64,000 bases of DNA. Origin: Pseudomonadota bacterium (GTDB lineage Bacteria > Pseudomonadota > Gammaproteobacteria > Burkholderiales > Thiobacillaceae). The translations under genes were made by a program, and so were the position numbers. Within the stretch, counting starts at the first letter, position 1; the number at the start of each line of letters is the position of its first letter. Below, piece after piece: positions 55,397 to 63,626 of the stretch. The notes below the pieces were generated by a model. It searched no databases. It had not been told where the DNA came from and worked only from the letters and a program-made list of their open reading frames with translations. The stretch covers positions 1-64,000 of the forward strand of contig JAJZRU010000006.1 in assembly GCA_021802555.1 (NCBI GenBank). Reading direction: 5' to 3'.

Positions 55397-57120
55397 GCTT
55401 CAGCCTGCACGGCATCGGCGTATCCAACGGCATCGCCATCGGGCGCGCCCATCTGGTCTCGCCCAGCCGCGTGGAAGTGGCGCACTACACGCTCGAAGCG
55501 GCGCGCGTGCCGCGCGAGGTGCTGCGCTTCGAGCAGGCCATCGGCGACACGCTGCGCGAGATGGAGGCCCTGCGCGCGCAGATTCCGCCCGATGCCCCGG
55601 CGGAGCTGGAGGCGTTCCTGGACATGCATCTCATGATCCTGGCCGATCCCCTCATCGCCGTGGAGACGCGCCGCCTCATCGAGGAGAACCGCTGCAACGC
55701 GGAATGGGCGCTCACCCAGCAGATGGATGCCCTCACCGCGCGCTTCGAAGAGATCGACGATCCCTATCTGCGCAGCCGCCAGGAAGACGTCGTGCAGGTG
55801 GTGCAGCGGGTGCTCAAGGTGCTGACCGGGCAGCCGGGGCAGTTGCCGTTGTCCAATCTCGACAACCCCGAGGAATGCATCCTCGTTGCGCACGAGATGA
55901 CGCCGGCGGACATGATCGTCTTCAAGAATTCGCCGCTGGCCGCCTTCATCACCGACTTGGGCGGCGCCACTTCGCACACTGCAATCCTCGCGCGCGGCCT
56001 GGGCATACCCGCCGTGATGGCCCTGCACCACGCGCGCAGCCTGATCCGCGACCACGAGTGGATCATCGTCGACGGCAACGAGGGCGTGGTCATCGTCGAG
56101 CCGGAAGAAGCCACGCTGGCGGAGTACCGCTTAAAGCAGAACCAGTGGCGTCTGGAGCGCGAGAAGCTCAAGCGCATCAAGAGCAGCCGCGCCACCACGC
56201 TGGACGGCGTCGAGATCGAGCTGCACGCCAACATGGATCTGCCGCGCGACGTCGATGCCGTGCGCGAGGCGGGCGCCCAGGGCATCGGGCTGTTCCGCAG
56301 CGAGTTCCTGTTCCTCAACCGCGCCGACCTGCCGGACGAAGAAGAGCAGTACCACGCCTATCGCAGCGTCGTGGAGGCCATGGACGGCCAGCCCGTCACC
56401 ATACGCACGCTCGATCTGGGTGCCGACAAGCGCGCGCCCTGGGGCCATCGCGCGGCCGAGAACCCGGCCCTGGGGCTGCGCGCCATCCGCCTATGCCTGG
56501 CCGAGCCGCGCCTGTTCCAGACCCAGCTGCGCGCCATCCTGCGCGCCTCGGCGCACGGCCGCGTGCGCCTGCTCATCCCCATGCTGGCGAGTCTGGCGGA
56601 GCTGCGCCAGACGCTCCAGCACGTCGAGCAGGCGCGCGCCGGCCTGCGCGCCGATGGCCTGCCTTTCGACCACGGCCTGCCGGTCGGCGGCATGATCGAG
56701 GTGCCCGCCGCGGCGCTCATGGCGGGGGCGTTTGCGCGCCACCTGGATTACCTTTCCATCGGCACCAACGACCTCATCCAATATACCCTGGCCATCGACC
56801 GCGTGGACGACGCCGTGGCGCATCTGTACGATCCGCTCAATCCCTCGGTGCTGGAACTAGTGCGCATGACCCTGCGCGCGGGCGAGAAGGCCGGCAAGCC
56901 CGTCGCGGTGTGCGGCGAGATGGCCGGCGATCCGCGCCTCACGCGCCTGCTGCTGGGCTTGGGCCTGCGCCATTTTTCCATGCACCCGGCCAGCCTGCTG
57001 CAGGTCAAGCAGCAGATCCTGCGCAGTCATGTCGAGGAGCTGCTGCCTTTGGTGCAGCGCCTGTTGAAGAACACTGAGCCGGAAAAAACCGAAGCCCTGC
57101 TCGAACGCCTCAATGCCTGA
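55393..57120 (+). CDS. ptsI: Enzyme I of the PTS (PEP-protein phosphotransferase)
   Basis: 575 aa, usual length. Phosphohistidine H195 in GGATSHTAILARGLGIP; DxxxGxxxIGLFRSEFLF in the PEP-binding barrel; GTNDLIQYTLAIDR and CGEMAGDPR near the end. Takes phosphate from PEP and passes it to HPr and on to the EIIA encoded two genes upstream. GTGA overlap with ptsH; overlaps the following glycosylase gene by 8 bases. Confidence 0.97.
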   Translation: MSFSLHGIGVSNGIAIGRAHLVSPSRVEVAHYTLEAARVPREVLRFEQAIGDTLREMEALRAQIPPDAPAELEAFLDMHLMILADPLIAVETRRLIEENRCNAEWALTQQMDALTARFEEIDDPYLRSRQEDVVQVVQRVLKVLTGQPGQLPLSNLDNPEECILVAHEMTPADMIVFKNSPLAAFITDLGGATSHTAILARGLGIPAVMALHHARSLIRDHEWIIVDGNEGVVIVEPEEATLAEYRLKQNQWRLEREKLKRIKSSRATTLDGVEIELHANMDLPRDVDAVREAGAQGIGLFRSEFLFLNRADLPDEEEQYHAYRSVVEAMDGQPVTIRTLDLGADKRAPWGHRAAENPALGLRAIRLCLAEPRLFQTQLRAILRASAHGRVRLLIPMLASLAELRQTLQHVEQARAGLRADGLPFDHGLPVGGMIEVPAAALMAGAFARHLDYLSIGTNDLIQYTLAIDRVDDAVAHLYDPLNPSVLELVRMTLRAGEKAGKPVAVCGEMAGDPRLTRLLLGLGLRHFSMHPASLLQVKQQILRSHVEELLPLVQRLLKNTEPEKTEALLERLNA

Positions 57121-57739
57121 GACGCCCCCGCGCTACTGGGCGGGCGCCTGCCGCGAGCTGGCGGGGCGCGACGACGTCCTGGCGGCGTTCATGGCGCAGC
57201 ACCGCGGCGCCGTCCTGGTGCGGCGCAGCGGGGCCTTCGCCACCCTGGCGCGCGCCATCGTCAGCCAGCAGATATCCACGCGCGCCGCCGAGGCCATCTG
57301 GAACCGTCTGGCGCTGGCTTTGGGCGAGGTGGCGCCCGACCGGGTTCTGACGCAGGCGCCGGATGATCTGCGCGCCCTGGGCCTCACCGCACGCAAGGCC
57401 GAGTATCTGCATGACCTCGCCGAACACTTCGCCGACGGCCGGCTTGATCCGCGGCGCTGGGCGCGCGCCCCGGACGCCGCGCTGATCGGGCAGCTCACCG
57501 CCGTGCGCGGCATCGGCCGCTGGACGGCGGAGATGTTCCTCATCTTCCATTTAAACCGGCCGGACGTCTGGCCGGCGGACGACATGGGGCTGCAGAAGGC
57601 CGTGGCCCGCCACTACCTGGACGGCCGCCTGCCCCCGCCCAAGGAGCTGGCGGCCTGGGGCGAGCGCTATGCGCCCTGGCGCACGGTGGCGACCTGGTAT
57701 CTTTGGCGCAGCCTCGATCCGGGTGTGGTGCAGTATTGA
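57113..57739 (+). CDS. AlkA-type DNA-3-methyladenine glycosylase
   Basis: HhH-GPD base-excision glycosylase of 208 aa. The helix-hairpin-helix is LTAVRGIGRWTAEMFLIF, followed by the catalytic aspartate in RPDVWPADDMGLQ. IVSQQISTRAAEAIWNRL is the family's N-terminal core. No iron-sulfur cysteines, so not of the EndoIII/MutY class. Overlaps ptsI by 8 bases and is probably carried on its transcript. Confidence 0.9.
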   Translation: MPETPPRYWAGACRELAGRDDVLAAFMAQHRGAVLVRRSGAFATLARAIVSQQISTRAAEAIWNRLALALGEVAPDRVLTQAPDDLRALGLTARKAEYLHDLAEHFADGRLDPRRWARAPDAALIGQLTAVRGIGRWTAEMFLIFHLNRPDVWPADDMGLQKAVARHYLDGRLPPPKELAAWGERYAPWRTVATWYLWRSLDPGVVQY

Positions 57740-57824
57740 GCGTTCCCCTGCATGGGCCCTCGGCCGGAAGACATAGGCGCGCAAAAATTAAGCAATGCTT
57801 CATTTCCGCGGCCGCGCGGCCTTT

Positions 57825-57830
57825 TACAAT
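57825..57830 (+). promoter_or_regulatory. Possible -10 of the SGNH hydrolase gene
   Basis: TACAAT lies 31 bases before the ATG, within a GC palindrome-rich upstream region. No convincing -35 at the right distance. Confidence 0.3.
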
Positions 57831-57860
57831 AGCCGCCAAAACAACACCAAGAGAGCCCCC

Positions 57861-59339
57861 ATGAAACCCGACCGCGTGTGCATGGCCCTGCTGGCCCTGG
57901 CGCTGAGCGCCCCGGCGCTGGCCTACGATGGCGTCTATGCCTTCGGCGACAGCCTATCGGACAACGGCAACATCTATGCCTACACGGGCGGCGCCTTTCC
58001 GCCCGCGCCCTACTGGCAGGGCCGCTTCTCCAACGGCCCGGTGATGGTGGAAGATCTCGCGAAGGGCCTGGGCGTGCCCTTGCACGACTACGCCTATGGC
58101 GGCGCCACCAGCGGCACTGGCAACAACCTCAACGGCAGCTACGGCTTGGGCGGCCTGCCCGGGCTGAGCTGGGAAATCAGCACCTACGGCAGCGGCAACC
58201 TGGACCCCAACGGCCTCTACGCCGTGTGGGCGGGGGCCAATGATGCGCTGGCGCTGTTCTCCAGCCTGTCGCCGTCCTCTACCATGACGCAAGTCCTAGC
58301 CAGCGCCGCGAATACCATCGGCACCAGCACGACCAACGTGACCGACGCCGTGAGTACGCTGGAGAGCCGCGGCGCGCGCCACATCCTCGTGCTCAACCTG
58401 CCCGATCTGGGCCTCACGCCGCGCGCCATCAGCGAAAATGCGGTCTATCCTGGTTTCACGACGCTGGCCGCGAATTATTCGCTGAGCTTCAACCAGACGC
58501 TGAGCGGCAAGCTCGGCACCCTGCAGGCGACGCCCGGATTCGACGCCGGCATCATCCAGTTCAACGTCTTCGGCGCCTTGACCCAGGTGCTCAACGATGC
58601 CGCGGCCTATGGCTTCACCGACACCACACAAGGCTGCCTCGACACCGGCACGTCGAGCGTGTGCTCCGATCCCGGCAGCTACGCCTTCTGGGACGACGTG
58701 CATCCCACGGCCCGTCTGCACCAGGTGCTCGCCAACGAAGTGCTGGCGGCCGTGCCGGAGCCGGCCGAGTGGGCGCTGCTGCTGGCGGGGTTGGGGATGG
58801 TGACGGTGTTGGCCAAGCGGCGCGAGCGCGTAGCGGGTGAGTCGGGGTGTGGGGAAGACCACTGTGTCAGTTCCAGATTTTCAGCTCGACAATTGGTAAA
58901 GGTGAAGAAAAACGTGATGAAATTTGTTTCCGAAAGCATGATCAGATTACTTTTTGCCGCCACGATTGCGCTGTTGGGGGGGTGCGCAACACTATCTGAC
59001 GCGGTTTCGGCCAAAGGCACTGGCTTGGCGCATACATATGCAGAGCCGCAAAAAGTTGTCTGGAAGGCTCTTCCCCCAATTATTACTGGATTGGGGCTGA
59101 GTCTTGTCGACGAGAATCCTGAGAAGGGATTTATTCTTGCGCAAAGAGGCATAACCGCTTTCAGCTACGGCGAAGACGTTGCTATTTTTATAGAGCCCCT
59201 GAATGTGAACGAAACGAGGGTGGAAGTGGTGTCCAAAAGAGCTTTGGCGACTAACGTATTTGCCCCTAACTGGGAAGTCGATATCTTGAAAAAGTTGGAT
59301 CAGACGTTGAAGCCTGCAACACCTGCTCTCCCGCACTAG
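57861..59339 (+). CDS. PEP-CTERM SGNH/GDSL hydrolase fused in frame to a lipoprotein
   Basis: Open frame of 492 aa made of two proteins. Residues 1-21 are a signal peptide. About 23-295 is a secreted GDSL lipase/esterase: FGDSLSDNGN with nucleophile S31, GGATSGTG, WAGANDAL (GxND) and DDVHPTARLH (DxxH). VPEPAEWALLLAGLG then KRRER (about 298-323) is a PEP-CTERM sorting tail, where such proteins normally end. Here no stop follows: about 30 unremarkable residues lead to M353, the start of a complete lipoprotein with its own lipobox (see 58917). Exosortase should cut the PEP-CTERM tail. Whether the fusion is made whole or the second half is translated separately is open. Confidence 0.75.
   Translation: MKPDRVCMALLALALSAPALAYDGVYAFGDSLSDNGNIYAYTGGAFPPAPYWQGRFSNGPVMVEDLAKGLGVPLHDYAYGGATSGTGNNLNGSYGLGGLPGLSWEISTYGSGNLDPNGLYAVWAGANDALALFSSLSPSSTMTQVLASAANTIGTSTTNVTDAVSTLESRGARHILVLNLPDLGLTPRAISENAVYPGFTTLAANYSLSFNQTLSGKLGTLQATPGFDAGIIQFNVFGALTQVLNDAAAYGFTDTTQGCLDTGTSSVCSDPGSYAFWDDVHPTARLHQVLANEVLAAVPEPAEWALLLAGLGMVTVLAKRRERVAGESGCGEDHCVSSRFSARQLVKVKKNVMKFVSESMIRLLFAATIALLGGCATLSDAVSAKGTGLAHTYAEPQKVVWKALPPIITGLGLSLVDENPEKGFILAQRGITAFSYGEDVAIFIEPLNVNETRVEVVSKRALATNVFAPNWEVDILKKLDQTLKPATPALPH
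58917..59339 (+). CDS. Small lipoprotein in frame at the end of the SGNH gene
   Basis: 140 aa from ATG 58917: signal peptide with lipobox LGGC (about residues 20-23), then a compact domain (VVWKALPPIITGLGLSLVDE, ILAQRGITAFSYGEDVAIFI, VNETRVEVVSKRALATN) resembling DUF3568-like or BamC-like small lipoproteins, not firmly assigned. Noticeably more AT-rich than its neighbours, hinting at different origin. AAAGGTGAAG upstream could serve as its ribosome site. Confidence 0.6.
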   Translation: MKFVSESMIRLLFAATIALLGGCATLSDAVSAKGTGLAHTYAEPQKVVWKALPPIITGLGLSLVDENPEKGFILAQRGITAFSYGEDVAIFIEPLNVNETRVEVVSKRALATNVFAPNWEVDILKKLDQTLKPATPALPH

Positions 59340-59747
59340 CTGAGCGAGAAAAGTTTCGTTAAGCGACAATAATGGGGGTTCTCGTTACCCCTACGAGGTC
59401 GCCCCCCAAGCAGCGTCTCCCCCAGCCCGCTTACTTGCTTGTCACCGACTGGTTGGCCAAAGCGCAGGAAATAATGGGGACACCGACTCCCCTGCGTCAA
59501 GGCTCTCCCGAATTGCAATTGGTGGCGCGCCTCGCTTTACCACAGTCGGCTAATGGGTGCCCTCAATTCTTCATGGTTTTCGCAGCCCGCTGACGTAAAC
59601 CCCCTATGCACCTACTCGCAACACGGCGAATTGCGATTCGCAATGGTCCGAGGTGCGGGAGGTGTGGAGCGTGCGTGACGGCGACAGTACAAGGAAGGAT
59701 AATCACCACGAAATTCGGGGCGATTCACGGTGAGTGGTTGCAGATAT
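59340..59747. other. Intergenic stretch with two short GGGG/CCCC inverted repeats
   Basis: About 400 bases between the lipoprotein and rsfS, convergent. Two similar stem-loops begin AATGGGG: 59371-59391 (GGGGG paired with CCCC) and 59473-59492 (GGGGA-CACCGAC-TCCCC). They recall REP-like or transposase-associated repeats but no transposase is present. No coding or RNA gene recognised. Confidence 0.4.
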
Positions 59748-60101
59748 TCAAGCGTGCGTTGCCTGGCCGCGCGCCTTCGCCCCCGCACTCCACAACTCTT
59801 CCAGATTGTAGTGGCTGCGCACGGCGGGCTGCATGATGTGCACCAGGATGTCGCCGAGGTCCACCAGCACCCATTCACCGGTCTGCTCGCCTTCCACGCC
59901 GACGATGGGCTGCCCCAGTTCGTGGGCCTTTTCGCGCACGCTGTTGGCGAGCGCCTTGGTCTGGCGCGCGGAATCGGCGCTGGCGATGATCATGCATTCG
60001 AACAGCGAGGTGAGGGGGCGGGTGTCCAGCACGGTGATGTCGCGCGCCTTGATGTCCTCCAGCGCGCCGACGACGGCGGCGATCTTGTCTTGCAGGTTCA
60101 T
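59748..60101 (-). CDS. rsfS: RsfS, ribosomal silencing factor
   Basis: 117 aa. Binds ribosomal protein L14 and blocks subunit joining in starvation. VVGALEDIKARDITVLDTRP, IIASADSARQTKALANSV, GEQTGEWVLVDLGDILVHIM and the C-terminal YNLEELW are all conserved. ATG 60101 overlaps the nadD stop (ATGA). Usually followed by rlmH, which is not seen here. Confidence 0.95.
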   Translation of the reverse strand: MNLQDKIAAVVGALEDIKARDITVLDTRPLTSLFECMIIASADSARQTKALANSVREKAHELGQPIVGVEGEQTGEWVLVDLGDILVHIMQPAVRSHYNLEELWSAGAKARGQATHA

Positions 60102-60829
60102 GGGTAGAGTTTTTGCTCCTCGATGTAGGTGCGCACCGCTTCCGGCACCAGATAGCGGATGCTCTGGCCGCACCGCAGGCGCTCGCGGATGGCGGTGGCG
60201 GAAATGTCCAGGGGGGTGATGGTGAAGCGCCACAGGCTGCCTGCAGGGGTTGTCGGCGGCGTGTCCGTGAGGCGGCGATCCACTTCGGTGCGCAAAGGAT
60301 CGACCAGGGCATCGGACTGGATCAGTCGATAGCCCGGACGATGCGCGATGGCGATATGGGCGAGTTCGAACAGCCGCCGCCAGTCTTTCCAGGTGGTGAG
60401 CCCCAGAAAGGCGTCCGCTCCCATGATGAGCCAAAGCGGCGCGCCGGGGCCGATTTCATCGCGCAGCTCGGTGAGCGTTTCCACGGTATAGCTGGGGCTG
60501 GTTTTGCGGATTTCACGCTCGTCTACCACCAGGCGGGGATTGCCGGCTGCGGCCAGGCGAGCCATTTGGAGGCGGTGGCCGGCGGCTGTGGCGGGCGCGC
60601 TACGGTGCGGCGGCAGTCCCGCAGGGACGAGGCGCACCTGGGCCAAGCCCAGCGCCTCGCCCATTTCCTCGGCGAGCCGCAGATGGCCGTAATGGATGGG
60701 ATCGAAGGTGCCGCCGAGGATACCGATGGGGGGGGAAGGGGGAAGGGGAGAAGGGGGAAGGGGGGGGGTTGGAAGGTTTTGCCCTTCCTTCTTCCCCCTT
60801 CCCCCTTCTCCGTTTCCAGGATTTGCCAA
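60098..60829 (-). CDS. nadD: NadD, nicotinate-nucleotide adenylyltransferase, with rewritten N-terminus
   Basis: NAD-synthesis adenylyltransferase. The core begins IGILGGTFDPIHYGHLRLAEE (HxGH) and ends SATAIRERL, then SIRYLVPEAVRTYIEEQKLY, as in all NadD. The family normally starts one to five residues before that first motif. Here no ATG, GTG or TTG occurs near it, and the frame continues through about 33 low-complexity residues (PTPPLPPSPLPPSPP) encoded by a polypurine/polypyrimidine inverted repeat to a TTG at 60829. The repeat seems to have displaced the native start. The enzyme is essential, so some start must work. Confidence 0.88.
   Translation of the reverse strand: MANPGNGEGGRGKKEGQNLPTPPLPPSPLPPSPPIGILGGTFDPIHYGHLRLAEEMGEALGLAQVRLVPAGLPPHRSAPATAAGHRLQMARLAAAGNPRLVVDEREIRKTSPSYTVETLTELRDEIGPGAPLWLIMGADAFLGLTTWKDWRRLFELAHIAIAHRPGYRLIQSDALVDPLRTEVDRRLTDTPPTTPAGSLWRFTITPLDISATAIRERLRCGQSIRYLVPEAVRTYIEEQKLYP
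60728..60817. repeat. Polypurine/polypyrimidine inverted repeat at the proA-nadD junction
   Basis: A run of G and A (60728-60768) and a run of C and T (60782-60817) with perfect 18-bp inverted arms at 60747-60764 and 60794-60811. It would form a long hairpin in the mRNA between proA and nadD, over the nadD start region, and could also form triplex DNA. Confidence 0.9.
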
Positions 60830-60830
60830 C

Positions 60831-62087
60831 TCAGACTCTGACTTGGCCGTCGCCCAACACTACCCACTTCTGGCTGGTGAGGCCTTCCAGGCCGACCGGG
60901 CCGCGCGCGTGGATCTTGTCGGTGGAGATGCCGATTTCGGCGCCCAGGCCGTACTCGAAGCCGTCGGCGAAGCGCGTGGAGGCATTGACCATGACGCTGG
61001 CGGAATCCACTTCGCGCAGGAAGCGGCGCGCGCGCGTGTAGTCCTCGGTGACGATGGCGTCGGTATGCTGCGAGCTGTAACGGGCGATGTGCGCGATGGC
61101 CGCATCCATGTCGGCCACCACGCGGATGGCAATGATGGGCGCGAGATATTCTTCGTGCCAGTCGGCCTCGGCGGCGGCGACGATGCCGGGCAGCAGCGCG
61201 CGGGTTTGCTCGCAGCCGCGCATCTCCACGCCCTTGGTGTGGTAGATGTCGGCGATGCGGGGCAGGAAAGCGGTTGCCACGGCCTCATGCACCAGCAGCG
61301 TCTCCATGGTGTTGCAGGTGCCGTAGCGGCTGGTCTTGGCGTTGTCGGCGATGGCCGCGGCCTTGGCGAGATCGGCGCGGTCGTCCACATACACATGGCA
61401 GACGCCGTGCAGATGCTTGATGACGGGTATCCTGGCCTCGTTGATGAGGCGCTCGATGAGGCTCTTGCCGCCGCGCGGCACGATCACGTCCACATAGTCC
61501 TTCAGGGTGATGAGCTCGCCCACCGCGGCGCGGTCGGTGGTATCCACCACCTGCACGCAATGGGGCGGCAGGCCGGCCTGGGCCAGACCCTCGGCGACGC
61601 AGGCGGCGATGGCCCGATTGCTTTCGATGGCCTCGCTGCCGCCGCGCAGGATGGCGGCATTGCCCGACTTCAGGCACAGTCCGGCGGCGTCCGCCGTGAC
61701 GTTGGGGCGCGCCTCGTAAATGATCCCCACCACGCCCAGCGGCACGCGCATCTTGCCGACCTGGATGCCGGAGGGCCGGTATTTCAAATCCTCGATCTCG
61801 CCCACCGGATCGGGCAGCGCGGCGATCTGCTCCAGGCCCTCGGCCATGCCGCGAATGGCCTTGTCGCTCAGTTGCAGGCGATCGAGCAGGGCGGCGTCGT
61901 AGCCGTCGCGGCGCGCGCGCGTGGTGTCTTCGTAGTTGGCGGCCTGCAGCTTGTCCTGGTCGCGGCGGATGGCGGCGGCGATGGCGGCGAGCGCGCGGTT
62001 CTTTGCGCCGGTGTCGGCGCGCGCCAGGATGCGGCTGGCATCGCGGGCCTGGCGGCCCAGGGTGGTCATGTAGCTCTTGATGTCCAT
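60831..62087 (-). CDS. proA: ProA, gamma-glutamyl phosphate reductase
   Basis: Second enzyme of proline synthesis, 418 aa. [57 protein letters not shown] (catalytic cysteine) and [23 protein letters not shown] are textbook. Ends one base before the TTG start used by nadD. proB is not in the window. Confidence 0.97.
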   Translation of the reverse strand: MDIKSYMTTLGRQARDASRILARADTGAKNRALAAIAAAIRRDQDKLQAANYEDTTRARRDGYDAALLDRLQLSDKAIRGMAEGLEQIAALPDPVGEIEDLKYRPSGIQVGKMRVPLGVVGIIYEARPNVTADAAGLCLKSGNAAILRGGSEAIESNRAIAACVAEGLAQAGLPPHCVQVVDTTDRAAVGELITLKDYVDVIVPRGGKSLIERLINEARIPVIKHLHGVCHVYVDDRADLAKAAAIADNAKTSRYGTCNTMETLLVHEAVATAFLPRIADIYHTKGVEMRGCEQTRALLPGIVAAAEADWHEEYLAPIIAIRVVADMDAAIAHIARYSSQHTDAIVTEDYTRARRFLREVDSASVMVNASTRFADGFEYGLGAEIGISTDKIHARGPVGLEGLTSQKWVVLGDGQVRV

Positions 62088-62102
62088 AGCGGCTTGTTTC
62101 AG

Positions 62103-63125
62103 TCAGTTGCTGCGGCGGCCCCGCGCGCTGCACAGGAACAGGCCCAGGCGCAGCAGTTCGCTCCACGGGTCGCCCGGCTCCAGCCCCTTGGCCTGGCGGT
62201 CGAGCAGGGCCAGGCGCGTGAGCGCCTGCTCCAGGCGCGGCAGCGAGAGGCGCTGCAAGGCGGCTTCCACCAGCGGACGGCGCTTTTCCCAGACCCGTTG
62301 GGCGGCGAGCAGGCGCGGCAGCGCTTCGCCCCGTTGCAATCCTGATTGTAGCCGCAACAGCAGGCGCAGGGCATTCGATAGCTGCCACAGGATGCGCGGC
62401 AGGGCCTCGCCTTCCTCCCGCAAATGCGCCAGGATGCGGCTGTAGCGCGCGAGCTGGCCCTGATAGAGGGCGTCGGGCAGCTGCCCCACGTCGTAGCGCG
62501 CCACGTCGGTCACTGCCGCCTGCACTTGGGCCAGCTCCAGCCGGCCGGCGGGCAGCAGGAGGGCGAGCTTGTCGATTTCCTGGCGCGCGGCCAGCAGGTT
62601 GCCCTCCACCCGCTGCGCCAGCCAATCCAGTGCGTCGGGTCCGGCGCTGAAGCCCTGGGCCTTGAGCCGTCCGGCAATCCATGCCGGCAGGCGGCCGGCT
62701 TCCACGGCGCGGAATTGCAGGGTCACGCCGGCAGACACCAGAGCGCCGAACCACTTGCTCTGGGTGGCGCGCCACTCCAGGCTGGGCAGGGTGATGAGCG
62801 TGAGCGTGTCGGGCGGCAGATGTTCGGCATAGTCCTGCAGGGCGCGGCCGCCCTCGGTGCCAGGTTTGCCGGACGGGATGCGGATTTCGTTCAGGCGGCG
62901 TGCGCCGAACAGGGAAAGATTGCCGCCGTCCTTGGTGACGGCGTCCCAGTTGTAGCGCCCTTGCACGTCGTAGACCTGGCGCTCGCCGTAGCCGGCGCGG
63001 CGGGCGGCCGCGCGGATCGCGTCCTCCGCTTCCAGCAGGCCGAGCGGTTCTTCGCCCCACAGCACGTAGAGCGCCGCCAGATCCTGGGCCAGGTGGCTGG
63101 CCAGGCGTTCGGGGGCAAGCTCCAT
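62103..63125 (-). CDS. holA: HolA, DNA polymerase III delta subunit
   Basis: Clamp-loader subunit of 340 aa that opens the beta clamp. LYVLWGEEPLGLLEAEDAIR at the N-terminus (the clamp-binding element region), SLFGARRLNEIRIPSGKPG, LDWLAQRVEGNLLAARQEIDKL and ALRLLLRLQ fit the family. 3 bases after lptE and 15 before proA, same strand. Confidence 0.94.
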   Translation of the reverse strand: MELAPERLASHLAQDLAALYVLWGEEPLGLLEAEDAIRAAARRAGYGERQVYDVQGRYNWDAVTKDGGNLSLFGARRLNEIRIPSGKPGTEGGRALQDYAEHLPPDTLTLITLPSLEWRATQSKWFGALVSAGVTLQFRAVEAGRLPAWIAGRLKAQGFSAGPDALDWLAQRVEGNLLAARQEIDKLALLLPAGRLELAQVQAAVTDVARYDVGQLPDALYQGQLARYSRILAHLREEGEALPRILWQLSNALRLLLRLQSGLQRGEALPRLLAAQRVWEKRRPLVEAALQRLSLPRLEQALTRLALLDRQAKGLEPGDPWSELLRLGLFLCSARGRRSN

Positions 63126-63128
63126 CGG

Positions 63129-63626
63129 TTAGGGATGGATGTCTTGCAGACGCTGCACGATCTGCTCCAGGGCCGCGTTTTCCATGTCGCGGTAGAGGAG
63201 ATTTTCCTCCGCACCCATGGCCAGATACTGGTTGTTGTTGTAAGTGTAATCGCGCGTAAGGTTGATGGTCGCGGGCGGGGCGATGGCGCGGCCGTTCGGG
63301 CCCAGCACGGCATAAGTCATGATCAGGGCGATGCGGTATTCCGCCACCTGGCCGGCGCTGGTGAGGGCGAGGATGCTGCGGGTGCGCGTCTCGGGCAGGA
63401 TTTTCAGCACCACCTGCGCCTTGGCGGGCGAGGGTTCGAGCGTGACGCCGCTTAGCTGCAGGCGCTTGGCCAGGCGCTGGTAGAAGGAATCGACCTGCAA
63501 CTGGTTGTAACCGGGCGCGTCGATGTAGAGCGTCTGGAAAGGCATGGCCGCCTCGCCGCGCAAATGGAAGCCGCAGGCCGCCAAGGGCAACAGGAGCAGG
63601 GGAAGAAAAAAGGCGCGCCGTTTCAT
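63129..63626 (-). CDS. lptE: LptE, LPS-assembly lipoprotein
   Basis: Outer-membrane lipoprotein of 165 aa that plugs LptD and inserts lipopolysaccharide. Signal peptide and lipobox LAAC at 15-18, then GFHLRGEAAMPFQTLYID, the conserved start of mature LptE. Begins inside the leuS stop (ATGA overlap), the usual leuS-lptE-holA order. Confidence 0.94.
   Translation of the reverse strand: MKRRAFFLPLLLLPLAACGFHLRGEAAMPFQTLYIDAPGYNQLQVDSFYQRLAKRLQLSGVTLEPSPAKAQVVLKILPETRTRSILALTSAGQVAEYRIALIMTYAVLGPNGRAIAPPATINLTRDYTYNNNQYLAMGAEENLLYRDMENAALEQIVQRLQDIHP

Noticed and set aside
59340-59747. REP-associated transposase or tRNA gene
   Set aside because: Only short GGGG/CCCC stem-loops are present; no transposase motif and no tRNA cloverleaf or T-loop sequence could be found.
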